A DNA stretch of 64,000 bases from Nipponacmea schrenckii. Taxonomy: Eukaryota > Mollusca > Gastropoda > Lottiidae. The notes beneath the pieces were generated by a model. It saw only the letters and a program-made list of their open reading frames with translations. It did no database searches and was not told the origin of the DNA. The stretch spans positions 1,674,001-1,738,000 of the forward strand of contig JAUJPP010000011.1 of assembly GCA_030562195.1 (NCBI GenBank), written 5' to 3'. This document shows, in pieces, positions 1 through 12,481 of the stretch. The position numbers and the translations under genes are program-made. Numbering within the stretch: position 1 is the stretch's first letter; the number at the start of each line of letters is the position of its first letter.

Positions 1-670
1 TTTTCGTTTTACAAAAGTGGTTTAATGATGGCGGCTGACCTGTTACTTCCGAATCAATTTTTGTTCATTATAAAATCATTATGGGTTAAAAGTAACTAAT
101 TGCAAAAAAACTATTTTAAATATCATAAGAATTCCGGAAGAAAAATTCCAAGTAAGGAATAAATGAAAACAGAAATTCTCAATACAGAATAAGAAGACTA
201 TTTTCATTTTGGCATTACGTCACCATCAGAATCTCTAGTATCAGATATGCTAACAACCATCGGATTAAGAATTAAGACGTCTTAATATTGGGCCGTTAGG
301 TCTTCCATATTAAACACACCTATTAAATAGACATTATCCCATTTAAAATCATAACGATCATAAATGTTACCAAAATATTTTATTTCTATGATGTAAGAAG
401 TGACTTATCTATTGGTCGACAAGAACTTTTCTATTCTAAATTATATAAGTTTAAAAGAGATAAAAACGACTGAAGATTACAATCGGACTGATTCTGTATA
501 TAAGGCCTTTAGCTTTTTATTTGGTTATTGATTAAAATTCTTTCATTATTTAAATACTAAGCTATTTATTTTTTTCTAATGAAAGCCATTGCGACCCCTG
601 CTATCAAAGGTAAAGCCGAACATACATCGCATTTAACGCATTAATTTCTACCTCGCATTAATTTCTAGCC

Positions 671-1444
671 TTACAGTATAAAACTAAAGATACCATTATA
701 TATTTTGGTGAAGAAACCTGGTTTTTTATTGACGATAGCAGTCTTAATATCCTCCCGACATTCATGTTCTGGTTTGTTTTCTTCCTGCTGTCTAGCTCTT
801 ATTTCTTTCTGTATCACCTTTTCTGCTGCCTGGAACATGTCTTGTGTATAATAGTTACCACCATTTTGTTGGACTGTTTTTCTTATGAGTGACAAGATAT
901 TTTCTACGTCTTGTTTGTGGCTGCCCATTGGTTTATTACAAATAAACTCGTATCTGTTATGGACATCTTTCAGGAGGTTTTTCCTAAACTGATTGGTGTC
1001 TATGAATTCCTCCAAAGTTATATCATCATCAAGGTCGTCTTTTTTGGTAAACACAACAATAACACGATGCATAGCATCTTCTCCAAAAATCTGTTTCAGT
1101 ATGTCCACAGTGTTCACATCTTCTTGTGTGAGCCTGGCCGTGCTCAAAACCATAATGAATACATGTGGACCGGGTGCTAGTAATGCGACAGATTTGATCA
1201 GCTCCTTTATCGTATCCTCGTTAGGTTTAGCTGTATCAAACAGGCCTGGAGTATCGACCACCGACAATTTACCAATTGATGTTTGAGCCACTCCTAAATC
1301 ACACTTCTGTGTTATAGCTGCACCAGATGATTTAGATTTGAAGATTTTCTCACCAAGCAAACTGTTTCCTAGGGAACTCTTCCCTGTACTAGTTTTACCA
1401 ATTAGCGCTACTCTATATTCTATAAAATAAGACATTAAAACCAT
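671..1444 (-). CDS. AIG1/GIMAP-type GTPase, C-terminally truncated copy
   Basis: It encodes a predicted 257-residue GTPase of the immune-associated (AIG1/GIMAP) family. These GTP-binding proteins often sit on membranes and act in lymphocyte survival in vertebrates and stress or immune responses in bivalves. Visible motifs are the P-loop GKTSTGKSS near residue 17, the G3 motif DTPGLFD near residue 65, and a G4-like FTKKDDL near residue 132. An acceptor-like site (TTTTATAG) lies just before the EYRVALIG segment, so the printed start may be intronic and an upstream exon is likely. Compared with the mirror copy at 5694-6578, the C-terminus stops after FSFIL. An insertion of about 50 bp at 609-660 brings in a stop and removes the hydrophobic tail. 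The family call is firm; whether it is expressed is unknown. Confidence 0.85.
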   Translation of the reverse strand: MVLMSYFIEYRVALIGKTSTGKSSLGNSLLGEKIFKSKSSGAAITQKCDLGVAQTSIGKLSVVDTPGLFDTAKPNEDTIKELIKSVALLAPGPHVFIMVLSTARLTQEDVNTVDILKQIFGEDAMHRVIVVFTKKDDLDDDITLEEFIDTNQFRKNLLKDVHNRYEFICNKPMGSHKQDVENILSLIRKTVQQNGGNYYTQDMFQAAEKVIQKEIRARQQEENKPEHECREDIKTAIVNKKPGFFTKIYNGIFSFIL

Positions 1445-2116
1445 TGAGACGATATTAAATATTTTTTTTTATATTCTTATTGACTTGTGGACAAAATACC
1501 ACTTAGTGGTCATATCCTTTTGACACGCCTATAACATTATTCGAACTTTTCAGCCGATTTACGTGGGTCTAACCTGGCTAAGCTGACCCTCCTTCTTTTT
1601 TTAAGAAAACAATTCATTACATTCTCATTCTGTCTTCCAAAATACCAAACACCTATGTGGTCCATTCTCAGTCTGTGGCATGTGAAACACTACCCGAACA
1701 AATAGCACATAATGTTAAGTTACCTGTGGCCATCGTGTAGTATATATATTAAGGCTCTATATCTTTCTGTACATGTATCGGATGTTAACTGGACAAGATT
1801 TGAAATCTAAAAAAGAACGAAAGAGAAGAGGGTTTTTCGTGTAAAATTTAAAATTTCAAGGTCTCATAATATCAATAACAACAAAAAACCCAATTTCTAC
1901 TTTACTGCTTATGAATTCATAAGGCTTTATGAAATGAGAATAATAAGGTTGTGGGTCAAGATTTAAGATCAATTTTCAAAATCATATCACATTAAATTTT
2001 TGTTTAATCGATATATTACAGCAAGTCATATCAAATTTCACAGATTTGTCGTTTAAAACAACGATAAAACATACAATAAATATGCAATAGTTTTCAGTGT
2101 ACAGGAAGAAGACGAT

Positions 2117-2665
2117 ATGCCCACATTATAATGTAGTCGTATATTGTCGTCTTCCCGTCCGTCCGTTTAATATAGGCTTTTTTACGCGATAGAGACTACA
2201 ATTTTCATCGGATTTTTTTAAAAGAAATTTGATATGAATATTTGTTTTGATGAGATATTGGACAAGTTCGATATTGTTGATTTTTTTCGATGAAAGTTTT
2301 TTGAGTTATTCCTCTGACTTAGTCAAAACGCGTCGAAATTGGCTTGCAAAGGCTATAGAGACTACATTTTGCATATAATTTGAATGAAATTCGATGTGAT
2401 TTTTTTTTTATTTATAAAACCTTAGACAAGTTCTTGACGATTTTTTCAGTGAACTGTTTTTGAGTTATTGCCTTTGACGCATCAAAATTAGTTTGTGAAC
2501 GTGATAGAGACTACAGTTTTCGTCTGATTTTAATGAAATGTAATTATATATATTTATGAGATCTTGGATTAGTCCAAAATAATGTTGGAGTTTCGCACTG
2601 TGTTTAAATAGAATTATACTTTAAAGTGGGCGTATCTTGCTAGGGAACCACTTGTTAGTATTATT
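2117..2665 (+). mobile_element. Degenerate pearl-like element inside the left arm
   Basis: It begins near TATGCCCACATTATAATG, runs through a CGTCCGTCCG tract, then has imperfect tandem units each with a 'gatagagactaca...tttt' core. It ends at ATACTTTAAAGTGGGCGTA-type sequence. The same element is at 4387-4926 in the other arm, and a damaged version lies near 61440-61760, so it was present before the arms were duplicated. Confidence 0.6.
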
Positions 2666-4386
2666 GTTTTTGGTGTTTCTCGGGGATTCTAAGTTTCAAA
2701 GAACCGAATTGTTTTTGTATATATCAACTTCCCGTTCAAAATCGTTCTCGGGGAATGAAACCTTCGTTTGTATTACCGTTACTCAGTATTCAAATACTTA
2801 ACCAACCTTGAAAACACTTTTTATAATAAAATTAGCATTTGAATAAAACGAGGACACTGTTCAATTAAATGAAACAAGTACAACGGTGCCGGTTTCGTTC
2901 GAGTAATAAATGGGGGGCTTCAACCGCGTGTTAATTTGTATATATCCTGTAATTGTTACTTAAAGTTGGGGTCTGAATTAATTCTGTCGTCAATGAGCCA
3001 TCACGCATGATTAACGCGCTCTGTCGATTGCCTTATTTTAAAACCGAAAGTACAATTCCTGGATTAGTTTTGTTTACATTCTGTATTCAAAGATTATCTA
3101 GTCTACATATTTTAGTCCGTATATCCAAACTAAACGAAAAGTTTTTTATTTACATAACGTTAGAAATGAGACTTCGGCAAAAATATACATGTAATGATAT
3201 AGATACATTCATACATGAGAAATAAACCAATAAATTATTTAATATGTAGTAAATTGAAATGCATGATAAAACATCATACCTTAAATGTTTGCTCCTAGGA
3301 TGATATGAGTCGGAGTGAAGACGATTGTACTAGATCTCACGCTTATATACTTATAATTAGGGCCAGATTATTGAACATGTGGCTTTTTAGCTGACGAGGC
3401 TAAATCAACTGCCGGGTCAGTTTTTATATGTCAATCATTGGCATTTGGGAATAAGCGGAGATCTAACAAATTACACTCTGACTCATATCATCCTAGGCAA
3501 ACATTTAAGGTAAATGTTTTATCATGCCATTTAATTTAAAACTTTTATATAAGTTATTGGTTTATTTCTCAAGAATGACTAATTACGTATATTTTTTCCG
3601 AACTCATTTCTAATCGTAATGGAAAGTCAAACCACATATTTTGCGCTAGCAGAAATTCCTAAGCAATGTGATTTGCGATACCTATGCAGTAATATATGAC
3701 AGTTGATACACCGAATGCTAGATTTAAAATACAGTTATAACCTGTCGAAAATTTCATCAATGAACGAAATTGTTGAATATATTTTGCGGTGTAATGTGGT
3801 TATGTTAATTAAACCATAAAAAACGTGGAAAATGCTGAATCTAAAAAGAACTGATATTATGTGTATTATATGAACTAAAAAAAGATAAATATAAAAACTT
3901 TTCGTTTAGTTTGGATATACAGACTAAAATATGTAGACTAGATAATCTTTGAATACAGAATGTAAACAAAACTAATCCAGGAATTGTACTTTCGGTTTTA
4001 AAATAAGGCAATCGACAGAGCGCGTTAATCATGCGTGATGGCTCATTGACGACAGAATAAATTCAGACCCCAACTTTAAGTAACAATTACAGGATATATA
4101 CAAATTAACACGCGGTTGAAGCCCCCATTTATTACTCGAACGAAACCGGCACCGTTGTACTTGTTTCATTTAATTCAACGGTGTTCTCTATTTATTCAAA
4201 TGCTAATTTTATTATAAAAAGTGTTTTCAAGGTTGGTTTAGAATTTGAATACTGAGTAACGGTAATACAAACGAAGGTCTCATTCCCCGAGAACGATTTT
4301 GAACGGGAAGTTGATATATACAAAAACAATTCGGTTCTTTGAAACTTAGAATCCCCGAGAAACACCAAAAACAATAATACTAACAA

Positions 4387-4926
4387 GTGGTTCCCTAGCA
4401 AGATACGCCCACTTTAAAGTATAATTCTATTTAAACACATTATTTTGGCCTAATCCAAGATCTCATAAATATATATACATTTACATTTCATTAAAATCAG
4501 ACGAAAACTGTAGTCTCTATCACGTTCACAAACTAATTTTGATGCGTCAAAGGCAATAACTCAAAAACAGTTCACTGAAAAAATCGTCAAGAACTTGTCC
4601 AAGATTTCATAAATAAAACAAAATCACATCGAATTTCATTCAAATTATATGCAAAATGTAGTCTCTATAGCCTTTGCAAGCCAATTTCGACGCGTTTTGA
4701 CTAAGTCAGAGGAATAACTCAAAAACCTTTCATCGAAATAAATCAACAATATCGAACTTGTCCAATATCTCATCAAAACAAATGTTCATATCAAATTTCA
4801 TTAAAAAAATCCGATGAAAATTGTAGTCTCTATCGCGTAAAAAAGCCTACATGTATATTAAACGGACGGACCGACGGACGGACGGGAAGACGACAATATA
4901 CGACTACATTATAATGTGGGCATATC
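4387..4926 (-). mobile_element. Degenerate pearl-like element inside the right arm
   Basis: Mirror copy of 2117-2665. It has the same terminal motifs and the same CCGACGGACGGACGG tract, here in the opposite orientation. Confidence 0.6.
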
Positions 4927-5693
4927 AAAACTATACATCTACAGGCATTGATATTTATCTATACAATCACTAAACACGAATATTACCTCAAGGGGCTCCC
5001 TCCTGGGGCATTTTCTACATAAACCCCTGAATCCAGTTTTTAATTCAATTAGCAGTCAAGATTCATAACAAAAGTATTCATGTTGGTACGCCTACTTCCT
5101 GTACACTGAAAACTATTGCATATTTATTGTATGTTTTATCGTTTTTTTAAACCACAAATCTGAAATTTGATATGACTTACTGTGATATATCCATTTAACA
5201 AAAATTTAATGTGATATGATTTTGAAAATTGGTCTTAAAACTTGATCCACAACCTTATTATTCTCATTTCATAAAGCTTTATGAATTCATAAGCAGTAAA
5301 GTAGAAATTGGGTTTTTTGTTGTTGATATTATGAGACCTTGAAATTTTAAATTTTACACGAAAAACACTCTTCTCTTTCGTTCTTTTTTAGATTTCAAAT
5401 CTTGTCCAGTTAACATCCGATACATTTACAGAAAGATATAGAGCCTTAATATTATACTACACGATGGCCACAGGTAACTTAACATTATGTGCTATTTGTT
5501 CAGGTAGTGTTTCACATGCCACAGACTGAGAATGGACCAAATAGGTGTCTGGTATTTTGGAAGACCGAAAGAGAATGTATTGAATTGTTTTCTTAAAAAA
5601 GAAGGAGGGTCAGCTTAGCCAGGTTAGACCCACGTAAATCGACTGAAAAGTTCGAATAATGTTATAGGCGTGTCGAGGGGATATGACCACTAA

Positions 5694-6578
5694 GTGGTAT
5701 TTTGTCCACAAGTCAATAAGAATATAAAAAAAAATATTAAATACCATCTCAATGGTTTTCATGTCTATTTTGTAGGATATAGAGTAGCGCTAGTTGGTAA
5801 AACTGGTACAGGGAAGAGTTCCCTAGGAAACAGTTTGCTTGGTAAGAAATTCTTCCACTCTAAATCATCTGGTGCAGCTATAACACAGAAGTGTGAATTG
5901 GGAGTGGCTCAAACATCAATTGGTAAATTGTCGGTGGTCGATACCCCAGGCCTGTTTGATACAGCTAAACCTAACGAGGAAACGATTCAAGAGCTGATCA
6001 AATGTGTTGCATTACTAGCACCCGGTCCACATGTATTCATTATGGTTGTGTGCACGGCCAGGCTCACACAAGAAGACGTGAACACTGTGGACATACTTAA
6101 ACAGATTTTTGGAGAAGGTACTATGCATCATGTTATTGTTGTATTTACCAGAAAAGACGACCTTGATGATGGTATGAATGTAAAGGAATTCATAGCCACC
6201 ACTCCGGGGTTTATTAAAAACCTCCTGAAAGATGTCCATAACCGAAACGAGTTTATTTGTAATAAACCATGGGGCAGCCACAAACAAGACGTAGAAAATA
6301 TCTTGTCACTCATCACAAAAACAGTCCAACAAAATGGTGGTAAATATTATATACAAGACGTGTTCCAGGCAGCAGAAAAGGTGATACAGAAAGAAATAAG
6401 AGCTAGACAGCAGAAAGAAAACAAACCAGAACATGAATGTCGGGAGGATATTAAGACTGCTATCGTCAATAACGAACCAAGTATCTTGAGCAAAATATTC
6501 CATGGTATCTTTCGTTTTATACTTTCGGCTTTACCTTTGATAGCAGGGGTCGCAATGGCTTTCTTTGGAAAAAAATAA
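5694..6578 (+). CDS. AIG1/GIMAP-type GTPase with C-terminal membrane anchor
   Basis: The 294-codon open frame holds an AIG1 G domain: P-loop GKTGTGKSS, G3 DTPGLFD, G4-like FTRKDDL and an ICNKP element. A basic coiled-coil-like stretch follows (QAAEKVIQKEIRARQQ). The protein ends in a hydrophobic segment (FILSALPLIAGVAMAFFG) and two lysines, which looks like a tail anchor. The first 27 or so residues read poorly, and a good splice acceptor (ctattttgtag, ending at 5775) lies just before the GYRVALVG strand. The true coding exon therefore probably starts at 5776, with an upstream exon not identified. It is the mirror of the gene at 671-1444 and is transcribed away from it. No disabling change was seen. 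Confidence 0.87.
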   Translation: MVFCPQVNKNIKKNIKYHLNGFHVYFVGYRVALVGKTGTGKSSLGNSLLGKKFFHSKSSGAAITQKCELGVAQTSIGKLSVVDTPGLFDTAKPNEETIQELIKCVALLAPGPHVFIMVVCTARLTQEDVNTVDILKQIFGEGTMHHVIVVFTRKDDLDDGMNVKEFIATTPGFIKNLLKDVHNRNEFICNKPWGSHKQDVENILSLITKTVQQNGGKYYIQDVFQAAEKVIQKEIRARQQKENKPEHECREDIKTAIVNNEPSILSKIFHGIFRFILSALPLIAGVAMAFFGKK

Positions 6579-7254
6579 ATAGCTTAGTATTTAAATAATG
6601 AAAGAATTTTAATCAATTAACAAATAAAAAGCTAAAGGCCTTATACACAGAATCAGTCCGATTGTAATCTTCAGTCGTTTTTATCTCTTTTAAACTTATA
6701 TAATTTAGAATAGAAAAGTTCTTGTCGACCAATAGATAAGTCACTTCTTACATCATAGAAATAAAATATTTTGGTAACATTTATGATCGTTATGATTTTA
6801 AATGGGATAATGCTATTTAATAGGTGTGTTGAATATGGAAGACCAAACGGCCCAATATTAAGACGTCTTAATCCTTAATCCAATGGTTGTTAGCATATCT
6901 GATACAGACTATAGATTCTGATAGTGACGTAATGCCAAAATGAAAATAGTCTTCTTATTCTGTATTGAGAATTTCTGTTTTCATTTATTCTTTACTTGGA
7001 ATTTTTCTTCCGGAATTCTAATGATATTTAAAATATTTTTTTTGCAATTAGTTACTTTTAACCCATAATGATTTTATAATGAACAAAAATTGATTCGGAA
7101 GTAACAGGTCATCCGCCATCATTAAACCACTTACTTTTGTAAAACGAAAAATGGGGCCTTAGGGGTTAATCGGACAATTGTAATTTTGATGCCTATTGTC
7201 TATGTAATCTTCAACCGATTGCTTACAATTCATAAGCAGCTAAATTTTGAATTT

Positions 7255-7860
7255 TGATTTTTGGTCGTATATTGTCGTCACCCCTGTCCGTCCGTCCGTC
7301 CACAATTGCTTGTGAACGCGATATATTCTACAGTTTTCATCGAATTCGAATGGAACTTGCTGTGATCATTTATATTGATGAGATCTCGGACAAGTTCGAA
7401 ATTGGCTATTTCTCGATGAACGGTTTTTGAGTTATTGCACTTGACTAAGTCAAAACGCGTCAAAATTGACCTGTGAACGCGATAGAAACTACAGTTTTTG
7501 TCGGATTGGAATGAAACTTGCTGTGATAGTTTATATTGATGAGATCTCGGACAAGTTTGAAATTGGTGATTTTTCGATGAACTATTTCTAAGGCTTCACT
7601 GAACGGTATGTTAGTAAATAAATCGACCACATCATAACTAATTATCTTACCAGAGTTATATTTAGCTTTGATATTTTCACAGAAAATTAGCTAGTAAATG
7701 CAATAGCGACTAGGTTTAATCTGAATTGAAAGAAATTTGGAGTGAGCATTGATATTGATGAAAACTTGGATTAGACCTTAATCATTTTAGAATTTCTGCC
7801 TGTGTTAAAACAGAAAATATACTTTAAAGTGGGCGTAGCTTGCTAGGCAACCGCTTGTTT
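7255..7860 (+). mobile_element. Truncated pearl-like element
   Basis: It opens with CGTATATTGTCGTCACCCC and a GTCCGTCCGTCC tract. Imperfect units of roughly 150 bp follow, containing 'gatgagatctcggacaagtt'. It ends at 'actttaaagtgggcgtagct'. Compared with the fuller copy at 58536 it lacks the outer TATACGCCCAC end. Confidence 0.55.
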
Positions 7861-9539
7861 ACTATGTGCCTAATTTTCAAAGGGTCATATATCGTGACCT
7901 TGACCACTAGGTGACCATGTGACCTGTACAAAAGTTGTTGCCCTTGTCAAGACCTATTCATTGTTGGCTTCATTTTTGTTGTGCAATGTCAACTTCCGGT
8001 TTTACAGCCATTTGAAAATCACAATTTTTAACTTTGAAGAGCTTTGTCACGTGATCTAATTTGCATACCTCAAATTTCTTTCATGTCCTTATTACGCGTA
8101 ATCTATTCTTTCCAATGGTGTATAACACTTGATTTTTTGATCAAAATTGCGCTTTTTAATATTTGAAATTTGTTCTTAGTTCTTTATTATTGTGCCTGAT
8201 TTATGAAAAGCACGTGATTACGTATTTTTAAGAAATTCAAACTTGTTTATTTTTCGTTATTTTTTTATAAAAATTGGTAGATTAGTACACAAAAAATAAC
8301 CATTAAAGTGCTCTAGTATCTTCAGATGTTCATATCATTATAATGATATGAAAAAGACTCAAAGCAACATTTCTTATTGACATTATTTTTAATGTGCTTT
8401 TCATCAGCTTTCTATCAACATCTTTATTTTGGTCATAGACCAAACATTGTTGAAAATACGCCTTGTGGTAAATAAGCGATTTTAACTTAATTTTTTTAAA
8501 ATATAGTTTTAGTTCTATTTAACTTAAAAACAAAATTCGAACAGATTTATAATTTGCAAATTGACAGCTTTAAAACAATGTATAAATGAATAGGTATTCG
8601 GCAGCCTTAAAAAAATTATGTAGGCCAAATTTGCAATGACCTACATCTAGACAATATATTGAATATCATTTGACCTAGTTTTCAAAGTCATGAAATAATT
8701 AGGTGACACCTTCCGTAGCCGTTAAAGTGACCTAATTTTGAAAAAATAGAAATTTTAATAATTGAAAATACGAAATTTTTAAATTGGCCCGAGAAGGTAG
8801 ATAAGTTTTAATATCTATTGCTAATTTTCAAAGTCATAAAATAATAGTTGACACTTTCCGTAGCTGTTAAGACCAATTTAACGAAAATTCAAATTTGAGG
8901 CATAACCGAAAAGTCGAAATTTTACTATTGTTCAAGAAAGTGTTAGATAAAACGTTTTAACTTTACTATGTTATGACTAATTGAATGTTCATCTGAAAAT
9001 CCGGTCGACCAATCGTGTTGAAAGTAAACTTTCTAAAGCAAAAAAAACCTCAACTTCTAACTTCCGGTCAGAGATAGAACTTCCGGTTTTGTTTCATTTG
9101 ATAAACTGTAGATTTAGAATTTCTGTACCTTTTACCAGTTTGTCTGCAAACTCATCCGAGACTCGCAAAAAAGCCCAAAAAACTAGACCCAATTATGGCA
9201 CAGAGTGGGGCATTGCTGACGTCGAAATAGGTACAAACAGGCCGAAAAGTCTGATTTGGTGGGATAAACTGGCAAAAGCAATGAGGTATCTGTGTGTAAG
9301 GTAGTTTTTGATAAATGTCATTTCCTACAGACGTAATTCGCTGACCCTTATAAATGGTAAATTGGAAGTTCACACGGATGCGCCACGCCTATCTCATTTT
9401 TTTGTCGTGAATCTGATCATATTAAAAATGTATATTCACGGTACAAATTTGAAGCTTGTTCATCCACGAGATATACACACATACATTTTAAAAAAACGTA
9501 AATACAGCAAAATGTTATTTTATTTTCAAAAATCAAAAA
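7861..9539. repeat. Dispersed AT-rich repeat family with 'accggaagt' motifs, no gene
   Basis: Much of this block recurs in reverse complement at about 54360-54890 and 55020-55380. Its 8430-8570 part resembles 19380-19510 in reverse. Short open frames here (for example 8981-9304) have no coding look and lie wholly in repeat sequence. Confidence 0.6.
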
Positions 9540-11000
9540 ATAGCTTGCCAGGCAAGGTAACATACGCCCACTGGCAGCATTGAATTTGAAAAAAAAAATA
9601 GAGCAATGACTCAAAAACATTCAATAAATGGATATTAAAGTCAAGGGCAAAAACTCAAAAACACCAAGTTTCATCAAAATCCATTGAAAATTGTAGCTTC
9701 TATTGAACCCACAATAAAATTTTGACGCAATCTTACTAAGTCAAGGGCAATAACTAAAAAACTGTTCATCGAAAAATCTTCAAATTCGAACTTGACCGTC
9801 GTCTTATCAATTCCAATGCTTACACCAACTTTCATTTAAATCCATTGAAAATTGTAGCTTCTATTTTGTCTACAACAAATATAGAGGCAGGGGCAATAAC
9901 TCCAAAACTGTTTATCGCAAAATCGTCCAAATCGAACTTGACCGCCGTCTTATCAATTCCAATGCTCATACCAAGTTTCATTAAAATCCATAGATAATTG
10001 AGCTTCTATAGTGTCTATAGAATATGAATTTTTACACAATTTTACTTAGTCAAGGGCAATTACTCATAAATTATTCATCAAAAAATAGTCAAATTTGAAT
10101 TTCGGATAAAAACTGTAGCCTCTATCGTGGATACAACCCAAAGTCAAGGGCAATAACTCAAAATCCGTTCATTCGATAATTTCCATTTTTTAACTTGACA
10201 GAGATATCATCAATATATACATGTATACCAAGTTTCATTAAGATCGGATAAGAACTGTAGCCTCTATCGTGGATACAACCAAAAATTTGACGTGTTTTTA
10301 CTAAGTCAAGGGCAATAACTCAAAATCCGTTCATTCGATAATTTCCATTTTCGAACTTGACCGAGATATCATCAATATATACATGTATACCAAGGTTCAT
10401 TAAGATCGTATAAAAACTGTAGCTTCTATTGTGGATACAACCCAAATTTGACGCGTTTTTACTAAGTCAAAGGCAATAACGCAAAAACCGTTCCTGCGAA
10501 AATTTCCTTTTTGAAATTGACCGAGATATCCTTAATATATACATGTATACCAAGTTTCATTAAGATTGGATAAAAACTGTAGCCTCTATCGTGGATACAA
10601 CCCAAATTTGACGCGTTTTTACTAAGTCAAGGGCAATAACTCAAAACCGTTCATGCGATAATTTCCATTTTTGAACTTGACTGAGATATCATCAATATAT
10701 ACATGTATACCAAGTTTCATTAAGATCGGATAAAAACTGTAGCGTCTATTGTGGATACAACTCAAATTTGACGCGTTTTTTCAAAGTCAAGTGCAATAAC
10801 TCAAAAAACGTTCCTGCGATAATTTCCATTTTCGAACTTGACCGAGATATCATCAATATATACATGTATACCAAGTTTCATTAAGATCGGATATAAACTG
10901 TAGCTTCTATTGTGGATACAACAAATGTGGACGGACCGACGAACGGACGGACGGACAGGGGCGACGGCAATATACGTCCAAATTTCCATGTGGGCGTATA
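9540..11000 (-). mobile_element. Pearl-like tandem-core element
   Basis: In this orientation it starts ATAGCTTGCCAGGCAAGG and ends GTGGGCGTATA. At least five core units of about 160 bp are marked by 'caagtttcattaagatcgg' near 10230, 10391, 10551, 10712 and 10873. They are followed by an ACGG-type tract at about 10926-10955. The first end contains the near-perfect palindrome CTTGCCAGGCAAG. This layout matches the pearl elements known from bivalves. No protein is encoded, so it would be non-autonomous. Confidence 0.75.
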
Positions 11001-12459
11001 AAAATTCAATTTTCAATTTACAAACTTTTGTTATATATCGTTGAAAAGCGAACAAAAAGCGCCTTAAGAATCTGAAAAAAAATAACCCTCTAAATTAATT
11101 AGGTCACGCTCTACAGCAGTCCAAAGTTGCGAATTTTGCTGTTTTTTAGGCAGCTATAAAACCGGAAGTAGGCGTCCCGGGTCAAAGGTCAAGTTATCAA
11201 CTGATAGCCAAGGTCAATGACCTTTGACCTATAAAAGGTCACGGTCACTAAATGTCAAGGTCACGAGAAATAAGACCTCAAACTTTGAAAACATTTAACC
11301 GGATGTTGCAAAAATGCAAAAGCGAAATTCAAAAATCGGCTACCAACGTTTGCAAAACTTTTGTTATACATCGTTAGAAAGAATATACAAAATTTCGAAA
11401 GGATGTTCGGTTTTAGGCATTTCTTGAATTTCGACTCTTTCTTTGCGTAATTTCCTAGTGGTACATTTAACACCAAAAATTTTTCCAAAAATAGCGACAC
11501 CTAACTTTATCGTTCAGTTTGGGAGCCAAATGGTGATTCATGAAAATCTTGTAAAATTTTTATCTTGAAGAAATCAGGGATTACTAATTTGAGTAAACAT
11601 TCTAAAAGGCCCAATTCTTTTAGAATTGTGTATATATTTTTTTATCACCCAAAGGTGCAGCCTATTGAAAGCCAAACATACCAAAAATATTTTTAATGAG
11701 TTATTATTACCTTGTTAGTAGGTACACCTCTGGACAGATTTTAATGAAACTTAGGAATATTGTACATTTATCACCCCAAAAAAGAAGTATATGATTGAAA
11801 ACAAATGCTACCAGTAGGCGTATTTTACCGTGTCTGGCAAGCTATCTTTTTAAGCTCTGTATGTCGAAAATAAACCATATTTCATAAAGTGTATCAGAGT
11901 GTTTTGTCAATAATGTGAATGCAGAGGCCGTAGAGTGCATGAAATACCTTTTTTTTAGCTGTTTTGGGTATTTTGTAACATTATAATTCTTTACTGGCTC
12001 CGCGGGTCATGAATTAATGACAGCAGAAAACGTCTAAAATGCAGCGATTAAGATGAGAGCAGATATTTAACTCGTTTATTCAACTGATCATCCACATGAA
12101 GAACGGAAACAACTAAGATCGATAACTCTAGTAAACATAATATCAAAATCCCAATAACATGACAAACGGAACCATTTAATACAATTCTTTGAGTATCAAT
12201 TTGGCTACCTTTTCGGAAAATCCACTTAGCAAATTGTGTTTCTTTAGTTATTTCTCACCTGTAAGTTCGCTGATTTTCAATGGTCTAACGACAATACATG
12301 TAATAATAGTGAAGGTGGGAATGTCGATAACATAAAAACGAAGGAAACAAAATTAGCTATGTGGACTCTCTGGAGTACAGCCGAGTTGACAAACCCATGC
12401 AGCATCAGGTGTTCCGGAATGGTGAGCATACCCTGCTAGCGACACTCGTCACGTGACAT
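11001..12459. other. Intergenic, with a pearl-end fragment at about 11640-11857
   Basis: No gene is visible. The part near 11170-11280 is rich in repeated GGTCA/TGACC words, as are other repeats here. A fragment at 11640-11857 ends in GTCTGGCAAGCTATC and contains 'tgaaacttaggaat', which matches the 3' end of the element at 58536-60269. It looks like a truncated copy. Confidence 0.5.
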
Positions 12460-12481
12460 CACTGTTAAAAATAAGTGTAAC

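Larger units (their letters stand above)
1..3350. repeat. Left arm of a large inverted duplication carrying a GIMAP gene
   Basis: This stretch reappears in reverse complement at about 3446-7200. Position 1 pairs with about 7150, 3007 with 4032 and 3300 with 3490, so the arms are similar by eye over nearly their whole length. The left arm is shorter because the right arm has extra blocks at about 3620-3885 and 4925-5095. The arm starts inside a dispersed repeat also seen near 55430-55600, so the duplication probably continues or ends just outside the window. Inside it lie one GIMAP-like gene and one degenerate pearl-like element. Confidence 0.9.
3446..7200. repeat. Right arm of the GIMAP inverted duplication
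   Basis: It is the reverse complement of 1-3350 with extra blocks at about 3620-3885 and 4925-5095. The spacer of about 95 bp between the arms (3351-3445) shows nothing recognisable. The arm runs out into 'cttttgtaaaacgaaaaatgg' and the CCTTAGGGGTTAATCGG motif, which recurs near 54880 and 55400. The boundary therefore lies in, or was made within, a dispersed repeat. Confidence 0.9.

Noticed and set aside
3007..3225. Open frame of 72 codons, mirrored at 3841-4032
   Set aside because: The two arms share only the start; the tails differ and there is no family signal. It is a chance frame kept by the duplication.
8981..9304. 107-codon frame
   Set aside because: It lies in a dispersed repeat, has no protein-like features, and crosses blocks repeated elsewhere in other frames.
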